Position numbers and translations under genes: made by a program. Positions 28,778-37,384 of a DNA stretch of 57,302 nt are shown here, piece after piece. The stretch comes from Planctomycetaceae bacterium (GTDB taxonomy: Bacteria > Planctomycetota > Planctomycetia > Planctomycetales > Planctomycetaceae): positions 1 through 57,302 of the forward strand of contig JANSXP010000050.1 of assembly GCA_024742875.1 (NCBI GenBank). Direction: 5' to 3'. Numbering within the stretch: position 1 is the stretch's first letter; each line of letters starts with the position of its first letter. The notes under the pieces were generated by a model that was not told the origin of the DNA, searched no databases, and worked only from the letters and a program-made list of their open reading frames with translations.

Positions 28778-29727
28778 CAGGTGTTCAGTTCGTGCCGCAG
28801 ACAATCCTGCAGTTGCGGATGGGAAAACTCAAAGCCAGCCGCCTGCAGACGATTGGGCAGCACGCGTGCGCTGGCGAGCAGCAGGTCCTGAGCCATCTCC
28901 CCAAGGACCAGCTTGGCCATGAATCCGGGCAGAGGAAAAATTGTGGGACGCTTCAATACACGGCCCACGTCTTTGGTGAAGGCCCGATTTGTCAATGGCT
29001 CCGGACTGACGGCATTCACGGGGCCTTCCACGCTGTCGTTGTTGACGCAGTAAGCAATCACGCGTGTCAAATCGTGCAGGCCGATCCAGCTCCAGTACTG
29101 CTTTCCGCTGCCAACAATACCGCCCATCCCCATCTTGAAGGGCAGCAGCATTTTGGCCAGCGCACCACCCTTGGGACTGAGCACCACGCCAATGCGAACG
29201 TTGACAACTCGCAGTCCGAGGTCCTTCGCAGCGTTGGCTTCTTCTTCCCACGCCCTGCACACATCCGCGAGGAATCCTTCGCCAGCTGCGGAATCCTCAG
29301 TCAGCTGTTCGTCGCCGCGATCCCCATAAATGCCAATCGCTGAAGCGGAAACCAGCACGCGAGGACGATTCTCCACGGCAGCGATCGACTTGACGAGCGA
29401 ACGGGTGCCCTCCACGCGGCTGTTCAGGATTTTGCGTTTGACACTGTCGTTCCAGCGAGCGCCCGCGATGTTTTCCCCCGCCAGATGTACGACAGCATCC
29501 ACTCCGTCCAGACGCGCGGGATTGGTCAGGCCTGTCGCCGGATCCCACTTGATCGTGTCCTGGTAGGAACCACCGTCACGGCGTGAAATGGCGGCGACAG
29601 ACTTCCCCTCACCAGCCAGCAGTTCAGACAGGGCTGTACCGACAAGTCCGGTTGCACCGGTGATGGCGACCGACTCAATGGCGGTCGAAGTGGTGTCTGC
29701 AGCGACAGTGGATGTGGCATCTGACAT
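28777..29727 (-). CDS. TIGR01777 family NAD-dependent epimerase-like protein
   Basis: The 316-residue protein starts at the ATG at 29727 (MSDATSTV), preceded by AGGA. It is a short-chain dehydrogenase of the extended type: Rossmann ITGATGLVGTAL, then VHLAGENIAGARWNDSVK, typical of the TIGR01777/YfcH group, and SASAIGIYGDRGDE in the catalytic area. The C-terminal DUF1731 segment includes LPGFMAKLVLGEMAQDLLLA and ASARVLPNRLQAAGF. The physiological substrate of the family is not established. Coupled to the downstream membrane protein. Confidence 0.88.
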   Translation of the reverse strand: MSDATSTVAADTTSTAIESVAITGATGLVGTALSELLAGEGKSVAAISRRDGGSYQDTIKWDPATGLTNPARLDGVDAVVHLAGENIAGARWNDSVKRKILNSRVEGTRSLVKSIAAVENRPRVLVSASAIGIYGDRGDEQLTEDSAAGEGFLADVCRAWEEEANAAKDLGLRVVNVRIGVVLSPKGGALAKMLLPFKMGMGGIVGSGKQYWSWIGLHDLTRVIAYCVNNDSVEGPVNAVSPEPLTNRAFTKDVGRVLKRPTIFPLPGFMAKLVLGEMAQDLLLASARVLPNRLQAAGFEFSHPQLQDCLRHELNT

Positions 29728-29875
29728 GGGACGGTCCTGTTTTTCGGGCTGTGCGTGGAGTCGAAAACGTGCGGCCGGCAGCAACTGCCGCTGGAGGCAC
29801 AAAAAAACGGCCACCGAAGGACGAACCGAAATCCATCGCCTCTGGTAACCGTTTGTAGACGCAAAGATGAACGAT

Positions 29876-31147
29876 TCAAATGCGTTTCAGGCCGTCCTCT
29901 TCCACTTTTCGCACGACCAGCGACACGTTGTGACCACCAAAGCCGAAGCTGTTGTTCACTGCGTACCGCACGTCTTTTTCCATGGCTGTGTTCGGAATAT
30001 AGTTCAAATCGCAGTCCGGGTCGGGCGTTTCGTAGTTGATGGTGGGCGGCAGCAGGCCATGGGCCAGTCCCATGCAGCAGGTCGACATTTCGACAGCACA
30101 GGCAGCACCAATCATGTGGCCCAGCATGCTCTTGATCGAACTGATCTGCAGTTTTGAGGCGTCGTCGCCAAACACCTTTTTCAACGCGACCGTCTCCATG
30201 CTGTCGTTGAATTTCGTGCTGGTGCCATGGGCACTGACGTAGGTCTGATCAGCAATGTCAGCCGGGTTCAGCTCCGCCGCTTTCAGGGCATTGCTGATGG
30301 CAACCACAGCTTTGCGGCCTTCCGGATCCGGCTGCACCAGATGGTAGGAATCACTCGTGGACGAGCCGGAAACGACTTCCGCCCACGCCGTCCCGCCGCG
30401 TTTTTTGAGGTTCTCTTCGGTTTCGAAAATCAGAACCGAGGCCCCTTCTGCCATGATGAATCCAGACCGATCTGAGTCGAACGGCCGCATGGAGCCTTGG
30501 GGGTCCTCATTGCGATTGCGACACATGGCTTTCATGTTGGAAAACGAAGCAATCCCCAGTCGCGTTAGTGACGCTTCTGTGCCACCGGTAATGACAACAT
30601 CCGCCTCGCCGCGGCGAAGATATTCAACCGCATCAATCATGGCGTGTCCGGAAGACGAACACGCGCTGCTGGTCGTGTATGCGGTGCCGTTCGCACCAAA
30701 AGCCAGGCTGATGTTGCCCGGAGGCGCGTTGGGCATCAGCATGGGGATGGTGAAGGGGCTGACGCGGGACGGGCCTTTGGTAAGCAGACGCTCCATCTGA
30801 AATTCATAGGTTTCCAGTCCGGCCAGTCCGGCCCCCATAATGACGGCCACGCGATCACCCAGATCAGAAGTGGGCAGTCCGGCGTCTTCCAGCGCTTCAT
30901 GGGCCGCCAGAACGGCAAACTGGCTGGCGCGATCCATCTTTTTGGCGGCGACCAGATCGTTGACGTTGATCCGCGACGTGTCCACCTCCCGAATCTCTCC
31001 GCCGATGTTGACGGCCAGATCGGTGGTGTCGTGCACCTGCAGCGTATCGATCCCGCAAACGCCTGAGGTCAGATTACTCCAAAACGTCTCCCGATCATTT
31101 CCGAGACAGGTCGCAAAGCCGAGACCAGAGACGAAGACACGTTCCAT
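29876..31147 (-). CDS. Beta-ketoacyl-ACP synthase II-like (FabF)
   Basis: The 423-residue condensing enzyme of type II fatty acid synthesis starts at the ATG at 31147 (MERVFVSGLG). The nucleophile is C163 in SSACSSSGHAM. The two catalytic histidines are in VSAHGTSTKFND and SMLGHMIGAACAVE. The C-terminus NNSFGFGGHNVSLV is typical of the FabB/FabF family. No acp or other fab genes are adjacent, so whether it serves bulk fatty acid synthesis or a specialised lipid is open. A TATATT box lies upstream on the minus strand (31236-31231). Confidence 0.9.
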   Translation of the reverse strand: MERVFVSGLGFATCLGNDRETFWSNLTSGVCGIDTLQVHDTTDLAVNIGGEIREVDTSRINVNDLVAAKKMDRASQFAVLAAHEALEDAGLPTSDLGDRVAVIMGAGLAGLETYEFQMERLLTKGPSRVSPFTIPMLMPNAPPGNISLAFGANGTAYTTSSACSSSGHAMIDAVEYLRRGEADVVITGGTEASLTRLGIASFSNMKAMCRNRNEDPQGSMRPFDSDRSGFIMAEGASVLIFETEENLKKRGGTAWAEVVSGSSTSDSYHLVQPDPEGRKAVVAISNALKAAELNPADIADQTYVSAHGTSTKFNDSMETVALKKVFGDDASKLQISSIKSMLGHMIGAACAVEMSTCCMGLAHGLLPPTINYETPDPDCDLNYIPNTAMEKDVRYAVNNSFGFGGHNVSLVVRKVEEDGLKRI

Positions 31148-31513
31148 TGGTAATTCCAGATCCGCTGAGGACTTATGACGCGACGGCCCGGCAGCAACGT
31201 CCAATCACTCCGGGCACATGAGGCCGCCGTAATATAGAAAGTTGGCCGCCCGATTTTCGTCCGGTTCCTGCATAAATCCGGCTAAATCGTGCAACGCGAC
31301 CGCAACGGACGCTCCTGGCCCATGCTCACTTTCCCCCGATTGCCGGCGCGTGAATCCGTCCGCCTCATGACAGCTGACTGAACAGCCCGCGATTCCGCCC
31401 GGATTAAAACGTTCTGCCGAACCGTCCCTGCTTTGCGCCGTCCTGCACTATAGAATCCCGTGTCCGTATCCGCGGTGTCCCGCTGTCCCCTCCGTGTTTA
31501 TTGCGAATCAGCC
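31148..31513. promoter_or_regulatory. Divergent intergenic region with -10-like boxes for fabF-like gene and coaC
   Basis: These 366 bases hold no gene. On the minus strand TATATT (31236-31231) is a good -10 candidate for the FabF-like gene but has no matching -35. On the plus strand TAGAAT (31451-31456, inside CACTATAGAATCCC) is a good -10 candidate for coaC, again with a poor -35 position. Confidence 0.3.
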
Positions 31514-32068
31514 ATGTCGTCTCTCGAAAACTGCGAAGTTCTGCTGGGCGTCTCCGGTGGGATCGCCGCTTACAAAGCGGCCGATCTGTGCAGCAAGCTC
31601 GTGCAGAAGGGAGCAAAGGTGTCCGTCGTGATGACCTCGGCCGCGGCGAAGTTTATCGGCGCCACCACCTTTGAGGCACTCACAGGCCGTCCCGTCAATT
31701 CGGACCCATTTGCCGCTCACGAGCATTTTCGCGGCGAACACATCGGCCTGGCCCAGCGGGCGCAATTGTGTGTCGTGGCCCCCGCCACCGCCAGCACCAT
31801 CGCCCGGATGGCGTATGGACTGAGCGACGACCTGCTGTCCACCACGCTGCTGGTCACGACGGCCCCCGTGTTTGTCGCGCCCGCAATGAATTGCGACATG
31901 TGGGCCAAACCCGTCGTGCAAAGAAACATCCAGTTGCTGCGGGATGACGGCTGCCATCTGCTGGATCCGGAAGAAGGCTGGCTCAGCTGCGGGCAGCGAG
32001 GCGCCGGTCGCATGGCGGCTCCGGAATCCATCGTCGCCGCACTGCAAGCTCATCGAGACGCATCATGA
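31514..32068 (+). CDS. coaC: Phosphopantothenoylcysteine decarboxylase (flavoprotein)
   Basis: The 184-residue FMN-dependent HFCD flavoprotein decarboxylates 4'-phosphopantothenoylcysteine to phosphopantetheine on the coenzyme A pathway. LLGVSGGIAAYKAADLCSKL opens the flavin-binding fold. APATASTIARMAYGLSDDLL and the substrate-clamp PAMNCDMWAKPVVQ are CoaC signatures, and LSCGQRGAGRMA has the late conserved Cys. The start at 31514 gives the family N-terminus. In most bacteria this is fused to coaB; here it ends in an ATGA overlap with a separate coaB. Confidence 0.93.
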   Translation: MSSLENCEVLLGVSGGIAAYKAADLCSKLVQKGAKVSVVMTSAAAKFIGATTFEALTGRPVNSDPFAAHEHFRGEHIGLAQRAQLCVVAPATASTIARMAYGLSDDLLSTTLLVTTAPVFVAPAMNCDMWAKPVVQRNIQLLRDDGCHLLDPEEGWLSCGQRGAGRMAAPESIVAALQAHRDAS

Positions 32069-32691
32069 AGATCCTGATCACCGCCGGCCCGACTCGTGAA
32101 TACGTGGACGACGTCCGATTTCTTTCCAATGCCAGCAGCGGGCGTATGGGCTACGCCATTGCCGCCGCCGCTGTGGCGGCAGGTCACGACGTGATTCTCG
32201 TGACCGGGCCCGTCGATCTGCCCGTTCCCGAAGGTGTGAAGGTCACCCACATCGAGACCACCGACGAACTGCGGATGTCGTGTCTGGAGCTGTTCCCCGC
32301 CTGCGACGGCGTGATCGCCACGGCGGCTGTGTGCGACTACCGGCCCGCCAGACGAGTGGTGGGCAAAATGACCAAAACGGGAGAACCCATCGTCCTGCAG
32401 CTGGTGGAAACCTCGGACGTGCTGGCCGAACTGGGCGAACAAAAAGGTGACCGCTGGGTCGTGGGCTTCGCGCTGGAGTCTCAGGACCCGCGCACCAACG
32501 CGATGCGGAAATTGCGAATGAAAAATTGCGACTGCATCGTCCTGAACGACACGTCTGCCATTTCCTCGCTGGAAAACACGGTGGAAGTTCTGTCGCCGGA
32601 GGCTGCAACCATTGCCGAATTTGGCGGTTTGAAGACCGACATCGCGCGGCAGCTGATTACCTTCATTCAGACAAAGATTGCCGGCCGATGA
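32065..32691 (+). CDS. coaB: Phosphopantothenate-cysteine ligase
   Basis: The 208-residue protein joins cysteine to 4'-phosphopantothenate using a nucleotide triphosphate. It begins exactly as the CoaB half of the usual fused enzyme: ITAGPTREYVDDVRFLSNAS and SGRMGYAIA. VIATAAVCDYRPA and VGFALESQD follow, with the lysine-rich MRKLRMKNCDCIVLND near the end. It overlaps coaC by four bases (ATGA), so the two are presumably made together in a fixed ratio. Known fused CoaBC proteins are about 400 residues, equal to the sum of these two. Confidence 0.92.
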   Translation: MKILITAGPTREYVDDVRFLSNASSGRMGYAIAAAAVAAGHDVILVTGPVDLPVPEGVKVTHIETTDELRMSCLELFPACDGVIATAAVCDYRPARRVVGKMTKTGEPIVLQLVETSDVLAELGEQKGDRWVVGFALESQDPRTNAMRKLRMKNCDCIVLNDTSAISSLENTVEVLSPEAATIAEFGGLKTDIARQLITFIQTKIAGR

Positions 32692-32728
32692 CCTGTGGTC
32701 CCAGCGTCCGTCTCTTTCCCGAAGCCGG

Positions 32729-34492
32729 CTACTCGTGAGCGGGCGGAGGCGTGACCGCTTTTTCCACTTCCGTCAGCAGCTGCTCGCGGCGGAACGGCTT
32801 GTACAGGACCGACTTGAGTCCCGCCTGTCGGGATTTGACAATCGTGTGACCGGCGTCGTAGCCAAAGCCGGTCATCAGGATGATGGGCAGCCGATCATCA
32901 ATCTCCCGAATGCTGCAGAAGCACTCATAGCCGTTCATGTCGGGCAGACGAATGTCGGCAATGACCACGTCGTAATGATGACCGCGGGCCATCTGACAGG
33001 CGGCGGCTCCGGAGCGAACCGTCTCCACCACGCAGTTGTGGCACTCCAGCAGTTCATGGGCAGACTTCAGCACCGTCTCATCACTGTCGACCACCAGCAG
33101 TCGCTTGCCCCGCAGTGCGGGACGCAGTTCTCGCGGACGTGAGGCCGTGCTGCGAAAATCGGTTTCCGAGTGCTCACCCTGGCCTGACCCTCGTGATATG
33201 TGATCTCGAATGCTGCGGGTCTTATCCACAATCCCCTGCAACTGTTCGCACATGGCCGGGTCATGGCCGATATAGCGTTCCAGCAGAGCGGTGGCGCTGG
33301 AAATGATGTCGTCCGCCGGAATGGCGACGTCGCGACGAAGTCGCTCGGTGTTTTCGTTCGCCGTGACAATCTGCTCGGCCACCAGCAGCTGCAGCTGGTT
33401 AATGGCCATCGCCACGACGTGGCCGAACACATTGAGGAACTCAAGGTCCGTGTGATCAAAGGCGTCTTTGCCGGGACTCTCCACGTTGAACGTCCCAAGG
33501 ACTTCTTCGTGCATGACCAGAGGCACGGTGAGCGAACTGCGCGCGTCGGCTGCACCGCTCAGATACAGCGGATCCGCCAGCGTATCATGGCACAGATGGC
33601 TCTCACTGTTGGCAGCCACCCAGCCTGTCACCCCGTTGCCTTCGGCCTCGGCAAACAGCCGGCGACTGGCGGCTTCCGGCTGCATGCCTTCCTCCAGCAG
33701 CGGAATCAGCTCCCGGGTGACGGGATTCAGCACGCGAATCTCAATGGTCTCAAAGCCCAAGATATCCTGCGAATAGTCAAGGATCTTTTCTTTGAGCAGA
33801 TCGGTGCGGTCCTCGTGGGACATGTCCGTGATTTCGTCCGGCGACAGATCCCCCAGCTCGAGGCCCGCCTGATAGATGGCTTCGCGTTTTTGGTTCTCCA
33901 GCACTTCTTCGGAGACGTCACGAATCACCAGAGACGTGAGCACACATGCGGCGGTTTCCTCTGCCGTTTGGTCCGTTTTTTCCTGCGAATCCGTGTTCGC
34001 TTCGTCGGACGCCTCACTGTCTGGTTCACTGGCCACGGGGCCTGACGGGATGCCTGAATTGCTGGCACGCAGTGCCAGAAAACGGCGTTCGCCAATCTTG
34101 TACACCGCCTTGATCACTTCGGACGCTTCCGGATGCAGCCCCACAGACTGCGGGGCGACCAGTTCCGGATGGTCGAGCGCTTCAAACAGCGTCTGACCGA
34201 CCAGCGAAGCCGAGCGTTCCAGCAGGGTCAGCAGCGTTTGATTGTGCCAGACGATCTGCTCGTTGGAGTTGATCAGTACCAGGCCGTCGGGGATCGTGTC
34301 CAGATAACCGTCCATGCACAGCTGGACGTCTTTCTGGCGACCGTTCAGTCCGCCGACCAGCAGCACCCCGTCCCCTGCGCCGGGAGTCCCCGGTGAAACG
34401 ATCTCGACTCGATCGCCCAGGCTCTCACATAATTCTCTGGCGGCCTTGCCTGATGCCTCAGACAGAATGACACGCGGCCGGGAGCTGTTCAA
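32729..34492 (-). CDS. PAS-GAF-receiver protein lacking a kinase domain
   Basis: The 587-residue protein uses a TTG start at 34492. A PAS-like domain (about 60-200, GYLDTIPDGLVLINSNEQIVW) contains a disordered acidic insertion. A GAF domain follows (about 220-375, with VTGWVAANSESHLC and SSLTVPLVMHEEVLGTFNVE). A short helical region (about 380-430) has the position but not the histidine of a DHp helix. The C-terminal receiver (about 455-580) has VVIADIRLPDMNG with phospho-acceptor D513, ILMTGFG and the YKPF lysine. There is no histidine kinase ATPase domain, so it must be phosphorylated by another protein or act by binding. Confidence 0.85.
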   Translation of the reverse strand: MNSSRPRVILSEASGKAARELCESLGDRVEIVSPGTPGAGDGVLLVGGLNGRQKDVQLCMDGYLDTIPDGLVLINSNEQIVWHNQTLLTLLERSASLVGQTLFEALDHPELVAPQSVGLHPEASEVIKAVYKIGERRFLALRASNSGIPSGPVASEPDSEASDEANTDSQEKTDQTAEETAACVLTSLVIRDVSEEVLENQKREAIYQAGLELGDLSPDEITDMSHEDRTDLLKEKILDYSQDILGFETIEIRVLNPVTRELIPLLEEGMQPEAASRRLFAEAEGNGVTGWVAANSESHLCHDTLADPLYLSGAADARSSLTVPLVMHEEVLGTFNVESPGKDAFDHTDLEFLNVFGHVVAMAINQLQLLVAEQIVTANENTERLRRDVAIPADDIISSATALLERYIGHDPAMCEQLQGIVDKTRSIRDHISRGSGQGEHSETDFRSTASRPRELRPALRGKRLLVVDSDETVLKSAHELLECHNCVVETVRSGAAACQMARGHHYDVVIADIRLPDMNGYECFCSIREIDDRLPIILMTGFGYDAGHTIVKSRQAGLKSVLYKPFRREQLLTEVEKAVTPPPAHE

Positions 34493-34709
34493 TTCTTCGG
34501 GTTCCGGTATCAGAATTCACGCATGACGGGTCCATTGCGGAACGCCTGATTAAACCCCATGGGCGCAGGGGGGTGAAGTCCAACTTGTCCTTTTCCGAAC
34601 GAATGCCGAAAACTTTAGCAACCCTGTAGATCGCTCGATTTGGTGCGTTCCGTTTTCCGCCGATGCGGAGAGTAGTTTCCACACCACGATCGCGCACCAC
34701 ACGGCAGAC

Positions 34710-36734
34710 CTAGGCAGAGCCGTCGGCCACATCCGTATCATCGCTGCCGGACTCACCGTCTTCCATCGTCGCCGTCGGCGCTTCGCTGGAAATCGCTGCC
34801 GACGTGCCAGGCACCAGAGTCGGTCCTGAGCGATGCTCGTCAATGATCGCATGCATCTGCTCGGCCGACATCGTTTCCTGCTCAAACAGCTCCGCACTCA
34901 AATGATCGAGCGTTTCCCGCTGACTGACGAGCACTTCGTAAGCGTTGCGGTACGACTCATCCACAATGCGTTTGACCTCCAGATCGATCTCTCGCAGTGT
35001 CTCTTCGCTGTGAACGGACTCCTTGACCATCGCGCCCGATCCGGCCAGAAACGGCGACGTCTGTGATTCACTGTAATAGGTGCGCCCCAGCCGCGGACTC
35101 ATGCCAAATTCCGTCACCATCCGCCGAGCCATATCGGAGGCCCGCTGCAGGTCGTTCTGAGCGCCCGTGGAGGTCTCGTTGTAGACGATCTGCTCCGCCG
35201 AAATGCCGCCCAGCATGACGGCAATGCGACTTTCCAACTCGGACTGTGTCAGCAGTTCCCGATCGTCCTCAGGCAACTGCAGCATGTAGCCCAGCGCCCC
35301 CATGCCGCGAGGAATGATGGAGATCTTGTGAACCGGATCCGTGTTGGGCAAACTGGCGGCCACCAGAGCGTGCCCACATTCGTGGCACGCCACACGACGT
35401 TTGACTTCTTCCACGATGATTCGTGAGGACTTTTCCAGTCCTGCGATCACGCGTTCGATGCCGTCTTCAAACGCTTTCATCGTCACGCGCTTGTCGCCGC
35501 GACGGGCGGAAAGCAGGGCCGCTTCGTTCACCAGGTTGGCCAGATCGGCGCCGACGAACCCAGGCGTCAGCTTGGCGATCCGCGGCAGGTTGACATCATC
35601 GGCCATCTTCACTTTCTGGCCGTGGACTTTGAGAATGGCCGCGCGGCCTTTGATGTCGGGACGATCCACCAGCACATGACGGTCAAAGCGACCAGGTCGC
35701 ATCAGTGCAGGATCGAGTGTTTCCGGACGGTTGGTGGCCGCCATCACGATCACGCTGTGGTCCGTACTAAAGCCGTCCATTTCCACCAGCAGCGCGTTGA
35801 GAGTCTGTTCTCGTTCATCATGGCCCCCCGGAGCTCCGCTGCCGCGAACTTTGCCCAGGGCGTCCAGTTCATCGATGAAGATGATGGCTGGTGAGCGCTG
35901 CAGGGCCTGCTGGAACATATCGCGAACCCGCGCGGCCCCCACACCTACATACATTTCCACAAAGTCAGAACCGGACAGGCCGAAAAACGGCACGCCCGCC
36001 TCACCGGCCACCGCTTTGGCCAGCATCGTTTTTCCTGTTCCTGGCGGGCCCACCAGCAGCACGCCGCGGGGGATACGACCGCCCAGCGACTGATACTTTT
36101 GAGGGGTCTTGAGAAACTCGACCACTTCCTTGAGCTCTTCCACCGCTTCTTCGATGCCCGCCACGTCCTCAAACGTGACGCTGACATCATCCTGCGCGTA
36201 CAGGCGACCGCGGCTGCGGCCAAAGCTCATGGCCGACCCGGCTCCGCCCAGGCGACGCAGCAGGAAGATAAACAGGCCGATCATCAGCACGGTCAGAAAC
36301 AGCATCGGCAGCATTTCCTGCCAGGGCGATGGCGTCTCCGCTCCAGTGTGGGGAATACCCTTTTCATGGAGCAGTTTGGTGAGTGCGCCAATTGGCTCAT
36401 CGCCCAGTCCCCAGACCGCGATGGAATAAGACTTGGCCGCTTTGCCGTTTTTCACGTCTTCTCTAGAGGCATCCTGCCAGGTGACTGCGGTCGGCCCAAT
36501 GGTCAGCTCGAACACGTTGTCTTTGGTGTATCGCGGGTTCTCCGCCGAGATCCCGTCCATAAACTCGCTGAGCTTGACCTTGTCGCCGGACGTGCTCTGA
36601 CTGATGGTGGAGAACACCAGAATCGCCAGCACGCCGATAACCAGCAGATACCACAGACCGTTGGACTGAGGTTTCTTTTCGTTGCGGTCTTTGCCGCTGC
36701 CGCGTTCTGGAGGTTTGCTCTGGGAGTTTGACAT
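34710..36734 (-). CDS. ftsH: ATP-dependent zinc metalloprotease FtsH
   Basis: The 674-residue membrane-bound AAA+ protease degrades unfolded and regulatory membrane or cytosolic proteins. Two membrane helices (about 26-45 and 142-160) flank a periplasmic region. The AAA domain has Walker A GPPGTGKT (about 228), Walker [12 protein letters not shown], the FVG pore motif region ([19 protein letters not shown]) and the second region of homology [20 protein letters not shown]. The zinc-binding HECGH is at 451-455. The C-terminal tail is acidic and rich in Ser and Asp. A good promoter lies at 36789-36817. Confidence 0.95.
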   Translation of the reverse strand: MSNSQSKPPERGSGKDRNEKKPQSNGLWYLLVIGVLAILVFSTISQSTSGDKVKLSEFMDGISAENPRYTKDNVFELTIGPTAVTWQDASREDVKNGKAAKSYSIAVWGLGDEPIGALTKLLHEKGIPHTGAETPSPWQEMLPMLFLTVLMIGLFIFLLRRLGGAGSAMSFGRSRGRLYAQDDVSVTFEDVAGIEEAVEELKEVVEFLKTPQKYQSLGGRIPRGVLLVGPPGTGKTMLAKAVAGEAGVPFFGLSGSDFVEMYVGVGAARVRDMFQQALQRSPAIIFIDELDALGKVRGSGAPGGHDEREQTLNALLVEMDGFSTDHSVIVMAATNRPETLDPALMRPGRFDRHVLVDRPDIKGRAAILKVHGQKVKMADDVNLPRIAKLTPGFVGADLANLVNEAALLSARRGDKRVTMKAFEDGIERVIAGLEKSSRIIVEEVKRRVACHECGHALVAASLPNTDPVHKISIIPRGMGALGYMLQLPEDDRELLTQSELESRIAVMLGGISAEQIVYNETSTGAQNDLQRASDMARRMVTEFGMSPRLGRTYYSESQTSPFLAGSGAMVKESVHSEETLREIDLEVKRIVDESYRNAYEVLVSQRETLDHLSAELFEQETMSAEQMHAIIDEHRSGPTLVPGTSAAISSEAPTATMEDGESGSDDTDVADGSA

Positions 36735-37384
36735 GCGAAAGCCGAATTTCGTGCGAATAATGAATCACCGAGCTCACTCGGACCCTTCACTGTAGGCCCC
36801 GTTTTGACAGGGGTCAACTTGCGGCAGGACGGTCGTCAGACAACCACTGCGAACCGTTCAGATTGTTCCCGTCCGGGGGAACAGGGCGTAGATGGCCACC
36901 ACAGAAAGTCAAATCCGGCCCTGCCACCGGGGCGTAAAGCAGCACACAAACAGGCAGGAAGGGCGGTCTGCGGCGTCTTGAACTCCCGAGGCGACCGTCA
37001 ATGGCTTCACGTCAACGACGCTTGCCAGTGGTCGTCGGGGCACTGCACAGTCCGCTCGCGAAAGCGCGTCGGACGCGAGTTTCGCCCGTAAAAACGCTTC
37101 TGTTAAGGCGGCACGACTCGCCAGGTGTTCACTGCTGATCAATAAGGGCCGCGACACGACTGGGGGATGCCACCGACGGTCGACCAACTGACATCTCACG
37201 GCCTTGACCCGGTTTTCTTCGAATTTCGATTTAAACTCTTACTTTTGCCTGGCCAGCAGGGTTAATCTCTACAACCGGCAAAATCTGCGCAGTGAGATCT
37301 GAGTGGGTTGGCCCGTCTATACGCCATTTTTCAAGCACTTTCGCAGTGTTTTGATTGATCAACAATAGCACCAAGGAACAACAA
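36735..37384. other. Intergenic region between ftsH and the giant surface-protein gene
   Basis: These 650 bases hold the ftsH promoter (36789-36817, minus). About 160-180 bases before the giant gene is a TTGACC (37204-37209) followed by an AT-rich tract (ATTTAAACT) at an imperfect spacing, which may be its promoter. AAGGA at 37373-37377 is the ribosome-binding site for the GTG at 37385. Small frames occur but none looks coding. Confidence 0.5.
36789..36817 (-). promoter_or_regulatory. Sigma-70-type promoter of ftsH
   Basis: On the minus strand TTGACC (36817-36812) is followed after exactly 17 bases by TACAGT (36794-36789). The -35 matches 5 of 6 and the -10 matches 4 of 6 consensus bases. 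Initiation near 36782 would give a leader of about 48 bases. Confidence 0.6.

Noticed and set aside
34493-34709. Small minus-strand frame (about 80 codons) between ftsH and the PAS-GAF-receiver gene
   Set aside because: It overlaps the start of the receiver gene, has no clear ribosome-binding site and no recognisable domain.
37204-37237. Promoter of the giant gene (TTGACC with an AT-rich -10)
   Set aside because: The best -10 match lies about 20-22 bases from the -35, outside the usual spacing, so it is only mentioned in the intergenic entry.
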